Below the pieces are notes generated by a model. The model was given only the letters and a program-made list of their open reading frames with translations. It had not been told where the DNA came from and searched no databases. From the NCBI GenBank assembly GCA_947259295.1, contig CAMYMG010000099.1:1-64000 (forward strand): 64,000 nucleotides of DNA, read 5' to 3'. The position numbers and the translations under genes were made by a program. Shown here in pieces: positions 21,086 through 30,095 of the stretch (its first letter is position 1; each line of letters opens with the position of its first letter). The DNA comes from an uncultured Rhizobiaceae bacterium. Its GTDB lineage: Bacteria > Pseudomonadota > Alphaproteobacteria > Rhizobiales > Rhizobiaceae.

Positions 21086-22291
21086 ATGACCCGAACGAAA
21101 ACCCTGACGATCGGCCTTGCCGCGCTCTTGACGGCCGGCGCAGCCTGGCTTCCGGCCATTGCCGCCGATGCGGCGGCGAACGCGCCCGCTGCGCAGGAGC
21201 AGGCGCCGCCCGCCATCCGCGTGGTCGCGGCCGAGCGGCGTGAGCTCGTCGAGACGCTCTCGGTAAACGGAACGATCGTGGCGCGCGAGGAGGCAGCCGT
21301 CGGTGCCGATGTCAGCGGGCTGAAGGTACTGACGCTCAATGCCGACATAGCGGACACGGTGAAGAAGGGCGACGTCCTGGCCGTGCTCGACCGCTCGATG
21401 CTCGACACGCAGCTTGCCCAGATGGATGCCAGCCGCGCCCAGGCCGAAGCGAATATCGCCCAGATGCAGGCCCAGATCGGCGATGCCGAGGTCGCGGTCC
21501 GGCAGGCCGAGGAAGGGCTTGCGCGCGCCCATGCCCTGCAGCAGAAGGGCATTGCCACCGACGCGCAGCGTGACAATGCGGTCAACGCGCTGGACAGCGC
21601 GCGGGCAAGGCTCGAATCGGCGAAGAAGGCGGTCGCCGCGAGCCAGGCGCAGCTCGGCGTCGTCGACGCCCAGAAGCAGAATGTCCTGGTGCAGATAGAG
21701 AAGACGGAACTGCGCGCGCCGGCCGATGGCCTGGTACTCGCGCGTGACGCCACGCTGGGCGGCGTGGTCATGGCGGGCAGCGGCCCGCTTTTTCGCATCG
21801 CCATCGACAGCGACTTCGAACTTGCCGCCAATGTCGCCGAAACGGACCTGCCGCGGCTCGAGAAGGGTCTGAAGGCGGACGTTGCGATTGCCGGCACCGA
21901 CACGGCGTTCCCCGGCACGATTCGCCGGATTTCGCCCGAGGTCGACAAGGCGTCGCGTCTCGGCGCGATCCGGATCTCGCTGGCGCACGACGCGAATGCC
22001 AGGCCAGGTACCTTTGCGCGTGGCGAGATAGAACTGTTCCGGCGCCAGGGCATCGCCGTCCCGACGCCCGCCGTCATGTATCTGGGCGACCAGCCGCTGC
22101 TGCAAGTGGTCGAGGATGGCCGCGTAAAGACGGTAGAGGTCACGCTGGGTGCCCGCGCCGATGGTTTCGTCGAGATCGTGTCGGGCTTGAGCGAGGGCCA
22201 GGAGGTCGTCGCTCGGGCAGGTACGTTCGTCGCTGACGGAGACCTCGTCACACCGATACGCGCCGAAACGGCAGGAGTGATCAAGTCGTGA
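21086..22291 (+). CDS. RND efflux periplasmic adaptor (membrane-fusion protein)
   Basis: A 401-residue exported protein with a signal peptide (TIGLAALLTAGAAWLPAIAADA). The lipoyl half-motifs are VGADVSGLKVLTLNADIADTVKKGDVLAVLD near residue 72 and KTELRAPADGLVLARDATLGG near 208, enclosing a long coiled-coil hairpin from about 105 to 195 with heptads such as AQAEANIAQMQAQIGDAEVA. A beta-barrel and membrane-proximal domain follow. No lipobox is present, so it would be held by its partners. It bridges the inner-membrane pump to an outer-membrane channel, which is not encoded here. Its stop overlaps the pump start (GTGA). Confidence 0.92.
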   Translation: MTRTKTLTIGLAALLTAGAAWLPAIAADAAANAPAAQEQAPPAIRVVAAERRELVETLSVNGTIVAREEAAVGADVSGLKVLTLNADIADTVKKGDVLAVLDRSMLDTQLAQMDASRAQAEANIAQMQAQIGDAEVAVRQAEEGLARAHALQQKGIATDAQRDNAVNALDSARARLESAKKAVAASQAQLGVVDAQKQNVLVQIEKTELRAPADGLVLARDATLGGVVMAGSGPLFRIAIDSDFELAANVAETDLPRLEKGLKADVAIAGTDTAFPGTIRRISPEVDKASRLGAIRISLAHDANARPGTFARGEIELFRRQGIAVPTPAVMYLGDQPLLQVVEDGRVKTVEVTLGARADGFVEIVSGLSEGQEVVARAGTFVADGDLVTPIRAETAGVIKS

Positions 22292-25200
22292 ACTGGAATT
22301 TCTCCGCCTGGTCGATCCGCAACCCGGTTCCGCCGATCCTGCTGTTCATCGTGCTGATGGCGCTCGGCCTGATGAGCTTTTCGAAGCTTCCGATCACGCG
22401 CTTTCCCAACATCGACATTCCGCTGGTCTCGGTGACCGTCATCGACCCTGGCGTGGCGCCGAGCGAACTCGAGACGCAGGTCACCAAGCGAGTCGAAGAC
22501 GCGGTCGCCAACATCAGCGGCGTCAAGAACGTCATCTCGACGCTTACCGAGGGCAACTCCCAGACGGTCGTCGAATTCCGCCTCGAGGTCGAGACGCAGA
22601 CGGCCGTCAACGACGTCAAGGATGCCGTCGAGCGCATCCGGTCCGACCTGCCGGCAACCGCCGACGAGCCGATCGTCAGCCGCATCGATGTCGAAGGACA
22701 GGCGATCGTCACCTATGCGGTCTCAGCTCCGGGCATGACGCTCGAAGAGCTGTCCTGGTTCGTCGACGATACGGTGATCCGCAAATTGCAGGGGCTCAAG
22801 GGCGTTGCGCGCGTCGATCGCAACGGCGGCGTGACCCGCGAGATCAAGGTCGAGATCGATCCCGATCGCCTGACGGCGCTCGGCGTCAGCGCCGGCGAGG
22901 TCAATCGGGCCCTGCGTTCGGTGAACGCAGACATGACAGGCGGCAGCGCCGATTTCGGCGGCCGCGACCAGTCCATCCGCACGCTCGGGTCGGCCGAGAA
23001 TATCTCGGACCTTGAAGCGCTTGAGGTGCCGCTCTCAGGTGGCCGCAAGGTCAGGCTCTCCGATATCGCGACCGTGACGGACGCTTGGGCCGAGCCGAAA
23101 TCCTTCGCGCGCGTCAACAACCAGACCGTCGTGTCGTTCGGTGTCTTCCGCGGCAAGGGCGAGAGCGACGTCGAGGTCAACAGCCGCGTCGCCGATGCGG
23201 TTGCCGAACTGCGCCAGGCTAACCCGGAAGTTGCCATCAACAAGGTTGACGACTCCGTCAGCTATACCGAGGGCAACTACGACTCGGCGATGGAGACGCT
23301 GATCGAGGGCGCGGTCCTGGCGGTCATCGTCGTGCTGATATTCCTGCGCGACGTCAGGGCGACGCTGGTCTCGGCCGTGGCGCTGCCGCTGTCGATCATC
23401 CCGACCTTCTGGGCCCTCAACATGATGGGCTTCTCGCTGAACCTCGTCAGCCTGCTCGGCATTACCCTGGTGGTCGGCATTCTGGTCGATGACGCGATCG
23501 TCGAGATCGAGAATATCGTCCGCCATATCAAGATGGGCAAGACGCCCTACCGCGCCGCGCTCGAGGCGGCCGACGAGATCGGCCTTGCCGTCATCGCCAT
23601 CTCGGCGACCATCATGGCGGTGTTCGCGCCGGTGTCCTTCATGAGCGGCGTCGCCGGCCAGTACTTCAAGCAGTTCGGCCTGACCGTTGCGGTCGCGGTG
23701 TTCTTCTCGCTGCTCGTCGCCCGGCTGATCACGCCGATGCTGGCCGCCTATTTCCTGCGTGGCCACGGTCATACCGAGCCGAAGCCCGGCATGGCGCTGC
23801 GCGGTTATATGTGGCTGCTTCGCGGCAGCCTGCGCTTTCGCTGGGTGACGCTCGCCGCCGGCATCATCTTCTTCGCCGGATCGATCTATGCCATGGGCTT
23901 CCTGCCGTCGGGCTTCATCCCGCGCGAGGACGCCAGCCGCATCGTCTTCTCGCTGGAACTGCCGCCGGGCAGCCGGCTGGAAGACACGCGAGACACGACC
24001 GACGAGGTCACCGCGCTCATGCGCGAGGTCTCCGAAGTCGAGAATGTTTACGTCATCGGCGGCGTCAGCCCGACGGGCACGCTGGAGCCGCGGCGGGCGA
24101 CCATCGTGGCCGACCTCAAGCACAAGTCCGAACGTGACATGCCTCAGCATGAGATCGAGGAGATCTTGCTGTCGAAGATGGAGACTGTGCCGGATCTGCG
24201 CGCCTATTTCGTCAATGATCGCGGCGAGCGTCAACTGGCGCTGGGCGTCATGGGTACCGACGGTGCGCTTCTCGACGAGCAGGCCCGCAAGATCCAGAGC
24301 GAGATGACGGCAACCGGCCGCTTCAGGGCGGTGAGTTCCAATGCCGCGCTCGATCGTCCGGAAGTCATCATCGAGCCGGATTTCGCGCGTCTTGCCGAAC
24401 TCGGCATCTCGACGGCGACGATTTCCGAGACATTGCGCATCGCCACGATCGGCGACATCGACGCGAACCTCGCCAAGTTTACGGTCGGCGACCGCCAGAT
24501 CCCGATACGCGTACAGCTGAACGAAGCCGCCCGCGACGATATCGACGTGGTCAGCCAGCTGCCGGTGACCAGCCCCTCGGGCGTCACGGTGCCGCTGTCA
24601 TCGGTCGCGACGATCCGCTTCGGCCAGGGTCCGTCCTCGATTGCGCGCTTCAACCGCGAGCGCCGCGTCGTCATCAGCGCCGACATGGCGCCGGGCGCCG
24701 AGCTCAGCGACGGTCTGGCGACAGTGTGGAACCTGCCGGCGGTCAAGGACATGCCGGCCGGAACGCGCATCCAGGAGACCGGCGACGCCGAGGTGATGGG
24801 CGAGGTGTTTGCCGGCTTTGCCACGGCGATGGGCACCGGACTGATGCTCGTCCTGGTGGTGCTGATCCTGTTGTTCGGCTCGGTGTTTCATTCGATCACC
24901 ATTCTGGGCTCGCTGCCCTTGGGGGTGGGCGGTGTGGTCGCGGCATTGTGGCTGACCAACTCCGCAGTCTCGATGCCGGTGGTGATCGGCATCCTAATGC
25001 TGATGGGCATCGTCACCAAGAACGCCATCATGCTGGTCGATTTCGCCATCGAGGAGATCAAGATGGGCGTGCCGCGCAAGGAGGCGATCATCGATGCCGG
25101 ACGAAAGCGCGCGCGACCCATCGTCATGACGACCATCGCCATGTCGGCCGGCATGGTTCCGGCGGCGCTGGCGCTTGGCGACGGCGGCGAGTTCCGTGCG

Positions 25201-25422
25201 CCGATGGCGATCGCGGTGATGGGCGGCCTGCTCGTGTCGACCTTCCTGTCGCTGATCTTCGTGCCGTCCTTCTTCACCATCATGGACGATGCGTCGATCG
25301 GTGTCGGCCGGCTCTGGCAATGGCTGGTTCGTCCGAATGCTGTCGATGAACCGGACGAGGACACCGCCCCCGTCCACCATCTGCCGAAGCCTGCGCAAGA
25401 ATATCCGCTGGCCGCCGAATAG
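22288..25422 (+). CDS. RND efflux pump, inner-membrane transporter (HAE1/AcrB type)
   Basis: A 1044-residue proton-driven exporter with the standard duplicated layout. TM1 begins near residue 12 and is followed by a large periplasmic loop. TM2-6 run from about 335 to 500 and include the TM4 sequence LVVGILVDDAIVEIENI, whose two Asp carry the proton relay. After TM7 near 530 comes the second loop, and TM8-12 run from about 850 and include GIVTKNAIMLVDFAIEEIK. The GTG start overlaps the adaptor stop by four bases. Together with the adaptor and TetR gene it forms one regulated unit. Substrates are not predictable; motifs place it with hydrophobe/amphiphile exporters rather than heavy-metal ones. 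Confidence 0.93.
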   Translation: MNWNFSAWSIRNPVPPILLFIVLMALGLMSFSKLPITRFPNIDIPLVSVTVIDPGVAPSELETQVTKRVEDAVANISGVKNVISTLTEGNSQTVVEFRLEVETQTAVNDVKDAVERIRSDLPATADEPIVSRIDVEGQAIVTYAVSAPGMTLEELSWFVDDTVIRKLQGLKGVARVDRNGGVTREIKVEIDPDRLTALGVSAGEVNRALRSVNADMTGGSADFGGRDQSIRTLGSAENISDLEALEVPLSGGRKVRLSDIATVTDAWAEPKSFARVNNQTVVSFGVFRGKGESDVEVNSRVADAVAELRQANPEVAINKVDDSVSYTEGNYDSAMETLIEGAVLAVIVVLIFLRDVRATLVSAVALPLSIIPTFWALNMMGFSLNLVSLLGITLVVGILVDDAIVEIENIVRHIKMGKTPYRAALEAADEIGLAVIAISATIMAVFAPVSFMSGVAGQYFKQFGLTVAVAVFFSLLVARLITPMLAAYFLRGHGHTEPKPGMALRGYMWLLRGSLRFRWVTLAAGIIFFAGSIYAMGFLPSGFIPREDASRIVFSLELPPGSRLEDTRDTTDEVTALMREVSEVENVYVIGGVSPTGTLEPRRATIVADLKHKSERDMPQHEIEEILLSKMETVPDLRAYFVNDRGERQLALGVMGTDGALLDEQARKIQSEMTATGRFRAVSSNAALDRPEVIIEPDFARLAELGISTATISETLRIATIGDIDANLAKFTVGDRQIPIRVQLNEAARDDIDVVSQLPVTSPSGVTVPLSSVATIRFGQGPSSIARFNRERRVVISADMAPGAELSDGLATVWNLPAVKDMPAGTRIQETGDAEVMGEVFAGFATAMGTGLMLVLVVLILLFGSVFHSITILGSLPLGVGGVVAALWLTNSAVSMPVVIGILMLMGIVTKNAIMLVDFAIEEIKMGVPRKEAIIDAGRKRARPIVMTTIAMSAGMVPAALALGDGGEFRAPMAIAVMGGLLVSTFLSLIFVPSFFTIMDDASIGVGRLWQWLVRPNAVDEPDEDTAPVHHLPKPAQEYPLAAE

Positions 25423-25439
25423 GCGTCCGGTCGCGACGG

Positions 25440-25760
25440 CTAGGTTGCTTCGAGGCCCAGGAACTTGCCGGTCGGGTCAAAGCGGCAGTTGAAGAGGTAG
25501 GTCCGCATGCCGTTGTCGGCCGAACCGGTGACCAGGAAGCCGAAGTCGCGCAAGACCGGGCTTTCGGTCTCGATGTTTTGAGGCTGGGCGCCGTATTTGC
25601 CGGCAGCCGCGTTCTGACAGAATTCCGGCATCACCGCTTCGGCAACCACGCTTCCGATCGGCGCCGGCGTCGGTCCACCGGCATCGCCGCCGGAAGTAGA
25701 GCACGCGGCGAGAAGGAGCGGCAGCAGGGCCAGGCTTGGTTTCGACAGACTTGGTCTCAT
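25440..25760 (-). CDS. Small lipoprotein of unknown function
   Basis: A 106-residue protein whose start at 25760 gives a lipoprotein signal (LSKPSLALLPLLLAAC, lipobox LAAC with lipidated Cys at residue 20). A longer frame upstream lacks this. GGGGA precedes the ATG by about 12 bases. The mature part has two further Cys (FCQNAAAGKYG and LFNCRFDPTGKFLGLEAT) that could form a disulfide. No family is recognised. It is divergent from the CAP lipoprotein gene 176 bases away. Confidence 0.7.
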   Translation of the reverse strand: MRPSLSKPSLALLPLLLAACSTSGGDAGGPTPAPIGSVVAEAVMPEFCQNAAAGKYGAQPQNIETESPVLRDFGFLVTGSADNGMRTYLFNCRFDPTGKFLGLEAT

Positions 25761-25936
25761 TGCGCTACTTTCCCCATGTTGATCTCGCTCTTGGCGTTCC
25801 TCAGGCGAGCATGTCGTCATCCCCGACCGCTGTGAAGGTAATTGACTGTAGTTTACCGCCACGACGGTACAACGAGGGGCGCGCCCGTCAAAAGCCACAA
25901 TCAGCCTCAAAGTCGCGGGTCTCAAAGGGATCGATG

Positions 25937-26425
25937 ATGACGAACATTCTCAGTCAACGGGCGGGATGGGCTGCCGCCGCCGTCGCCGCCCTCGGGCTCC
26001 TGTTGCTTGCCGGGTGCCAGAGCGTGCTGCCGGGGGGCGGCAACGGGGTCGGAGCGTCGGCCTCCGGCGCCACCTATCTGACGGCCATTCGTTCGGAGAA
26101 CGGCCTGCCGCCGCTCGTGGCCGACAGCAAGCTCGAACGCGCCGCCGCGCAGCAGGCCGGCTACATGGCCAGCGCAGCCGACATGGACCACCGCACCGGC
26201 TGGGGCAAGGGCTTTTCACAGCGCATGCGGGCGAACGACATTGCAGGCCCGGCCGCCGAAAATGTCGCCTATGGCGCGATGAGCCCGCAAAAGCTCTTCT
26301 CGATGTGGATGAACTCGTCCGGCCATCGCCGTAACATGCTCGACCCGCGCTTCGGCCGCTACGGGCTGGCGTCGGCGGATGATGGCCAGGGCCGGCGCTA
26401 CTGGGCGCTGGTGCTCGCCAAGTAG
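25937..26425 (+). CDS. CAP (SCP/PR-1) domain lipoprotein
   Basis: A 162-residue protein with a lipoprotein signal (WAAAAVAALGLLLLAGC, lipobox LAGC) and a short Gly/Ser linker. The CAP domain contains YLTAIRSENGLPPLVADSKL, MDHRTGWGKGFSQRM, AENVAYGAMSP and WMNSSGHRRNMLDPRFGRYG; the His and Glu typical of the CAP cavity are in place. The ATG at 25937 lies 6 bases from AAAGGGA, better than the ATG three bases earlier. Bacterial CAP proteins are widespread and mostly uncharacterised, and some are linked to envelope or lipid functions; no specific role is claimed. Confidence 0.85.
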   Translation: MTNILSQRAGWAAAAVAALGLLLLAGCQSVLPGGGNGVGASASGATYLTAIRSENGLPPLVADSKLERAAAQQAGYMASAADMDHRTGWGKGFSQRMRANDIAGPAAENVAYGAMSPQKLFSMWMNSSGHRRNMLDPRFGRYGLASADDGQGRRYWALVLAK

Positions 26426-26438
26426 CACCTGAGGGAGA

Positions 26439-27734
26439 TCAGGTCGGCTGTAGCGTCGGCGCCAGCCGCGCCGGCGTCCTGAGTGTCAGGATGAGGCCCG
26501 CCGCGATCAGGCAGAGCGTGCCGGCGACGAACAGGGCCGGCATGTAGGTCTCGAGCCCGGTCCGCGTCGCGCCCGCGACATAGGCGGCCGAGGCGGCGCC
26601 GAGCTGGTGGCCGGCGAATATCCAGCCGAACACCATGCCGGCGCGTTCCGGGCCGAAACGTTCGGCTGCGAGCTTCACCGTTGGCGGCACGGTCGCAACC
26701 CAGTCCAGGCCGTAGAAGATGGCGAAGATCGACAGCTCGTAGATCGAGAAGTCGGTGAACGGCAGGTAGATCAGCGACTGGCCGCGCAGCGCGTAGAACC
26801 AGAAGAGCAGCCAGCGGTTGTCGAACCGGTCGGACAGCCAGCCTGAGCTAATGGTTCCGACCAGGTCGAACACACCGATGACCGCCAATATGCCGGCGGC
26901 CCCGACCGGTGCAACGCCGAAATCCGAGCAGATCGAGATCCAGTGTGTCTGGATCAGCCCGTTGGTGCTGAAGCCGCAGACGAAGAAAGTAGCGAATAGA
27001 ACCCAGAACACCCCGGTGCGTGATGCGTCACGCAGCGCGTTGAGTGGCGAGCTCAGGAGCAGCCACAGGCTGCCGTTGGCCGCGGGGGCGGGCAGCACCT
27101 TGGTTTCGCCGTAGGGGGCGAGGCCGAGATCGGACGGCCGGTCGCGCATCAGGAGCAGCACAACGCCGAAGGCGACCGCCAGCATCGCCACGACGAAGAC
27201 GAGGGCGCTGCGCCATCCGATGCTTTCGGTCAGCTTGGCCAGCAGCGGCAGGAAGATGAGCTGCCCGGTGGCACTGCTCGCCGTCATCAGGCCGACCACC
27301 AGTCCGCGCCGGCTGCTGAACCAGCGTGTCGCCACCGTTGCGCCGAGCACCAGGGCGGTCATGCCTGTGCCAATGCCGATGATGACACCCCACAGCAGCA
27401 GCATCTGCCAGATCTCGGTCATGAACAGGGAGCCGACGAGGCCCGAGACGATCAGCACTAGCGCGCTGGCGACCACCTTGCGCAGCCCGAAATGATTCAT
27501 GAAGGCTGCCGCGAAAGGACCGAGCAGTCCGAACAGCACGAGCCGGACGGCAAGGGCGGAAGAAATCTCGGCGTTGGTCCAGCCGAACTCCTGCTGTAGC
27601 GGCGCAATCAGCACGCCAGCCGAGCCCATGGCGCCGGCGGTCGCCAGCATCGTCAGGAAAGTGGCGGCCGCAACGACCCAGCCGTAGTGGATGTTGCGGG
27701 CGGCGAGCAAGGCGGCGAGGCGGTTCGAGATCAT
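26439..27734 (-). CDS. MFS transporter (OFA/monocarboxylate-like) controlled by adjacent MarR
   Basis: A 431-residue major-facilitator protein with 12 helices. The N-terminal HYGWVVAAATFLTMLATAGAMG, SSRRGLVVGLMTASSATGQL and AGILAVIGVFDLVGTISSGW resemble the oxalate/formate and monocarboxylate-porter-like branch. Substrate unknown. A palindrome GGGTAGATACCC lies 36 bases upstream of its start and repeats the core of the operator in front of the marR gene, which is 74 bases upstream on the same strand. Regulation by that MarR protein is therefore a reasonable inference. Confidence 0.85.
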   Translation of the reverse strand: MISNRLAALLAARNIHYGWVVAAATFLTMLATAGAMGSAGVLIAPLQQEFGWTNAEISSALAVRLVLFGLLGPFAAAFMNHFGLRKVVASALVLIVSGLVGSLFMTEIWQMLLLWGVIIGIGTGMTALVLGATVATRWFSSRRGLVVGLMTASSATGQLIFLPLLAKLTESIGWRSALVFVVAMLAVAFGVVLLLMRDRPSDLGLAPYGETKVLPAPAANGSLWLLLSSPLNALRDASRTGVFWVLFATFFVCGFSTNGLIQTHWISICSDFGVAPVGAAGILAVIGVFDLVGTISSGWLSDRFDNRWLLFWFYALRGQSLIYLPFTDFSIYELSIFAIFYGLDWVATVPPTVKLAAERFGPERAGMVFGWIFAGHQLGAASAAYVAGATRTGLETYMPALFVAGTLCLIAAGLILTLRTPARLAPTLQPT

Positions 27735-27770
27735 GAGGCGTCCCTGGTGAATGGCTGGCGTTGAGAAAAA

Positions 27771-27782
27771 GGGTAGATACCC
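27771..27782. promoter_or_regulatory. Probable MarR operator upstream of the MFS gene
   Basis: GGGTAGATACCC is a palindrome with a two-base centre mismatch. It shares GGGTANATACCC with the longer palindrome in front of marR (28209-28224). It lies between the marR stop and the MFS start. Confidence 0.65.
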
Positions 27783-27807
27783 GCAATGAACGAAAAAAAG
27801 TGCAATC

Positions 27808-28206
27808 CTAGATAGCCTGGAGCAGCTCCCGCAGTTTCTCGCCGCCGTCGGCGCCGAGAGAAGCCTCCACCCTGTCTTGCGCAGTGCCCCACAGCGGCTT
27901 GCCCCTGATCAGCGTGTCCTTTCCATGCCCGGTGAGCGAAAGCATCGTCTCGCGCTGGTCTTCGCCGGGCGAGAAGGCAACCAGTCCCATCCGTTCCAGC
28001 ACCCTGGCATTGCGGCCGACTGTCGAGCGATCGAGCTCGGTGATCTGGCCGAGCTCGGTCAGCGAGACTGGCGCCTTGCGCTCGATGCTGCGGAGCAGGC
28101 TGTATTGGGCAAGGTTGACACCGGCAGGCGCCAGCGCCTCGTCATAGACGGCGGTAAGGCGGCGGGAAGCCTTGCGTAGGATGTTGCAGTAGCAGGAACC
28201 GGACAT
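27808..28206 (-). CDS. MarR-family transcriptional regulator
   Basis: A 132-residue winged-helix regulator: LAQYSLLRSIERKAPVSLTELGQITELDRSTVGRNARVLERMGLVAFSPGEDQRETMLSLTGHG shows the HTH and the beta-wing with the conserved D-x-R. N-terminal Cys residues (MSGSCYCNILRK) are a possible redox sensor, but this is inference. A perfect palindrome ends 3 bases before the ATG, and the best -10 lies inside it, so the message would start at or next to the AUG with no leader. It is paired with the downstream MFS gene, which carries the same operator core. Confidence 0.88.
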   Translation of the reverse strand: MSGSCYCNILRKASRRLTAVYDEALAPAGVNLAQYSLLRSIERKAPVSLTELGQITELDRSTVGRNARVLERMGLVAFSPGEDQRETMLSLTGHGKDTLIRGKPLWGTAQDRVEASLGADGGEKLRELLQAI

Positions 28207-28208
28207 GT

Positions 28209-28242
28209 GCGGGTATATACCCGCAAGGCGCCGGTTTTACAA
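28209..28242 (-). promoter_or_regulatory. marR promoter with overlapping palindromic operator
   Basis: GCGGGTATATACCCGC at 28209-28224 is a perfect 16-base palindrome. On the minus strand TTGTAA (28242-28237), a 17-base spacer and TATATA (28219-28214) form a good sigma-70-type promoter whose -10 is the centre of the palindrome. A start 6-8 bases after the -10 falls on or next to the marR ATG at 28206. Confidence 0.7.
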
Positions 28243-28271
28243 TGGCAGTCCTGCGGGATTTCAAAGCGGGT

Positions 28272-29171
28272 TCAGACGGGGTGGCGGACCATCGCGGCGG
28301 CACGGCGCTTGCGGCCCTCGTGCAACTGCCACATAGAATGCGCGACCAGCGCCACGACCAGGATGGTGCCGCCGATCAGGCTGTTGCGCGTCGGGACCTC
28401 GTAGAAGATGATCCACATCCAGACCGGCGCGAGGACGGTCTCGAGGAGATAGAACATCGCGACCTCGGGACCGGAGATATAGCGCGGCCCCGCCGCCAGG
28501 CAGAAGAACGCCAGCGGCGTCACCACGGCGCCGTTGAAGATGATCCACCACGGCGCGTCGATCTGCAGGCCGCCCTTGCCGACCATGAGCAAGGCTATGG
28601 CGAGCGGGAAGATCACCCCGACCAGCGAGGTGAACCCCATGTCCTCGCCGCTGGCGCGGGAGATCGTGATTGCGGAGGCGATCGCGAACGCCGAACCCAG
28701 CGCCATGAAGTCGCCGAACAGCTGACCGGTGCCTACTGAATCGCCGACGATGATGAGAACGCCGACGATCATGACCGCCATGGCGACCAGCGTCGCCGGC
28801 CGCGGCTTCTCCTTCATGAAGACCCAGGAGAGCAGGGCCGCGAACATGGTGTTGAAGGCAAGGATGAAGACCAGATTCGCCGTCGACGTGTTGTAGACGG
28901 CGGTGATGAAGGTAATCGAGCCCAGGCCGTAGAGCGCGGCGACGACCAGGCCCCTGCGCCCGGGGATGAGGCGCGGCGCAGACGGCGTGATGAGCCGCCA
29001 GATCACCCACACGACCAGGGCTGTGATCAATGTGACGCCGCCACGCAATGCCAGGACAGACCAGGGCTCGCCGCCGGACAGCCGGATCAGCGGAATGTCG
29101 AAGGTCAGCGTCAGGCCACCGAGGGCGGTGATGAGAAGGCCCTTGGCGTGGTTTGTTTCAATGGCTGCCAA
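28272..29171 (-). CDS. EamA/DMT-family permease
   Basis: A 299-residue protein of ten hydrophobic segments in two EamA repeats (about 9-141 and 155-285). Examples are GLLITALGGLTLTFDIPLIRLSGG at the start and FMALGSAFAIASAITISRASG opening the second half. Family members export or import small metabolites; substrate unknown. It ends 66 bases from the marR start, on the same strand, but has no palindrome of that type upstream, so co-regulation is not supported. bpt lies 48 bases upstream of its start. Confidence 0.87.
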   Translation of the reverse strand: MAAIETNHAKGLLITALGGLTLTFDIPLIRLSGGEPWSVLALRGGVTLITALVVWVIWRLITPSAPRLIPGRRGLVVAALYGLGSITFITAVYNTSTANLVFILAFNTMFAALLSWVFMKEKPRPATLVAMAVMIVGVLIIVGDSVGTGQLFGDFMALGSAFAIASAITISRASGEDMGFTSLVGVIFPLAIALLMVGKGGLQIDAPWWIIFNGAVVTPLAFFCLAAGPRYISGPEVAMFYLLETVLAPVWMWIIFYEVPTRNSLIGGTILVVALVAHSMWQLHEGRKRRAAAMVRHPV

Positions 29172-29219
29172 GGTGAAAATGCGCTCCGTCGAAATGCAAC
29201 GGCAGCGGATGGGCCGGTG

Positions 29220-29975
29220 TCAGGGTTTGCCGCTGTAGCGCTCCCAGCCCTTCGGACCGAGATGCTCCTGCGGAAGGAACCGCACCTTATATTCCATCTT
29301 GCGCGAACCGTTGACCCAGTAGCCCAGATAGACATGGGGCAGGCCGGCGGCGCGGGCGCGCGCGATGTGGTCGAGGATCATGAAGGTGCCGAGCGAACGG
29401 TCGTCATACTCCGGGTCGAAGTATGAGTAGACCATCGAAAGGCCGTCGCCCATCTTGTCGGTAAGCGCCACCGCGATCAGTTCGCCGGTGCCTTTTCCCG
29501 TGATGAACGTGTCGGGACCGCGCTTGCGGTATTCGATGACCTTGGTGTCGACATGCGTGTCCTCAACCATCATGGCGTAGTCGAGCACGGTCATGTCCGA
29601 CATGCCGCCCTTGCGATGCCGGGCGTCGAGATAGGTGCGGAAAAGCGAATACTGCTCGGTCGACGGCTCGGCGTCATGCATCTCGCCGATCAGGTCCGAA
29701 TTGCGTTGGATGACGCGGCGCATGTTCTTGGTGGTCTGGAACTCGTCGGCGATGATGCGCACCGAGATGCAGGCCCGGCACGTCTCGCAGGCCGGGCGGT
29801 AGGCGATGTTCTGGGAACGCCGAAACCCGCCTTGCGTCAGCAGGTCGTTCATCTCCGGCGCCTTGTCGCCGACGAGATGCGTGAACACCTTGCGTTCGAA
29901 CTGGCCCTCGACATAGGGGCAGGGCGATGGCGCTGTCAGGAAGAACTGCGGCGACTGGGTCGGGTGGTGAGTCAT
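29220..29975 (-). CDS. bpt: Aspartate/glutamate leucyltransferase (Bpt)
   Basis: A 251-residue cytoplasmic transferase that adds Leu from Leu-tRNA to N-terminal Asp or Glu, marking proteins for the ClpS/ClpAP N-end-rule pathway. Diagnostic features: [19 protein letters not shown] near the N terminus, the cysteine cluster [15 protein letters not shown] around residues 60-74, and [18 protein letters not shown] near the C terminus, all typical of bacterial Ate/Bpt. It lies downstream of the RDD gene on the same strand (120-base gap), possibly co-transcribed. Confidence 0.95.
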   Translation of the reverse strand: MTHHPTQSPQFFLTAPSPCPYVEGQFERKVFTHLVGDKAPEMNDLLTQGGFRRSQNIAYRPACETCRACISVRIIADEFQTTKNMRRVIQRNSDLIGEMHDAEPSTEQYSLFRTYLDARHRKGGMSDMTVLDYAMMVEDTHVDTKVIEYRKRGPDTFITGKGTGELIAVALTDKMGDGLSMVYSYFDPEYDDRSLGTFMILDHIARARAAGLPHVYLGYWVNGSRKMEYKVRFLPQEHLGPKGWERYSGKP

Positions 29976-30095
29976 CGAGTTCCGGAACTACTCCAACGAA
30001 TCGTTCTACCTTGAAGCGTGGCGCGAAAAATTCAACAGGATTGTGGCCTGGAAGGCTTGGCTGCGTTGAAAATTGCGGTGTCGATCGGGTCGATT

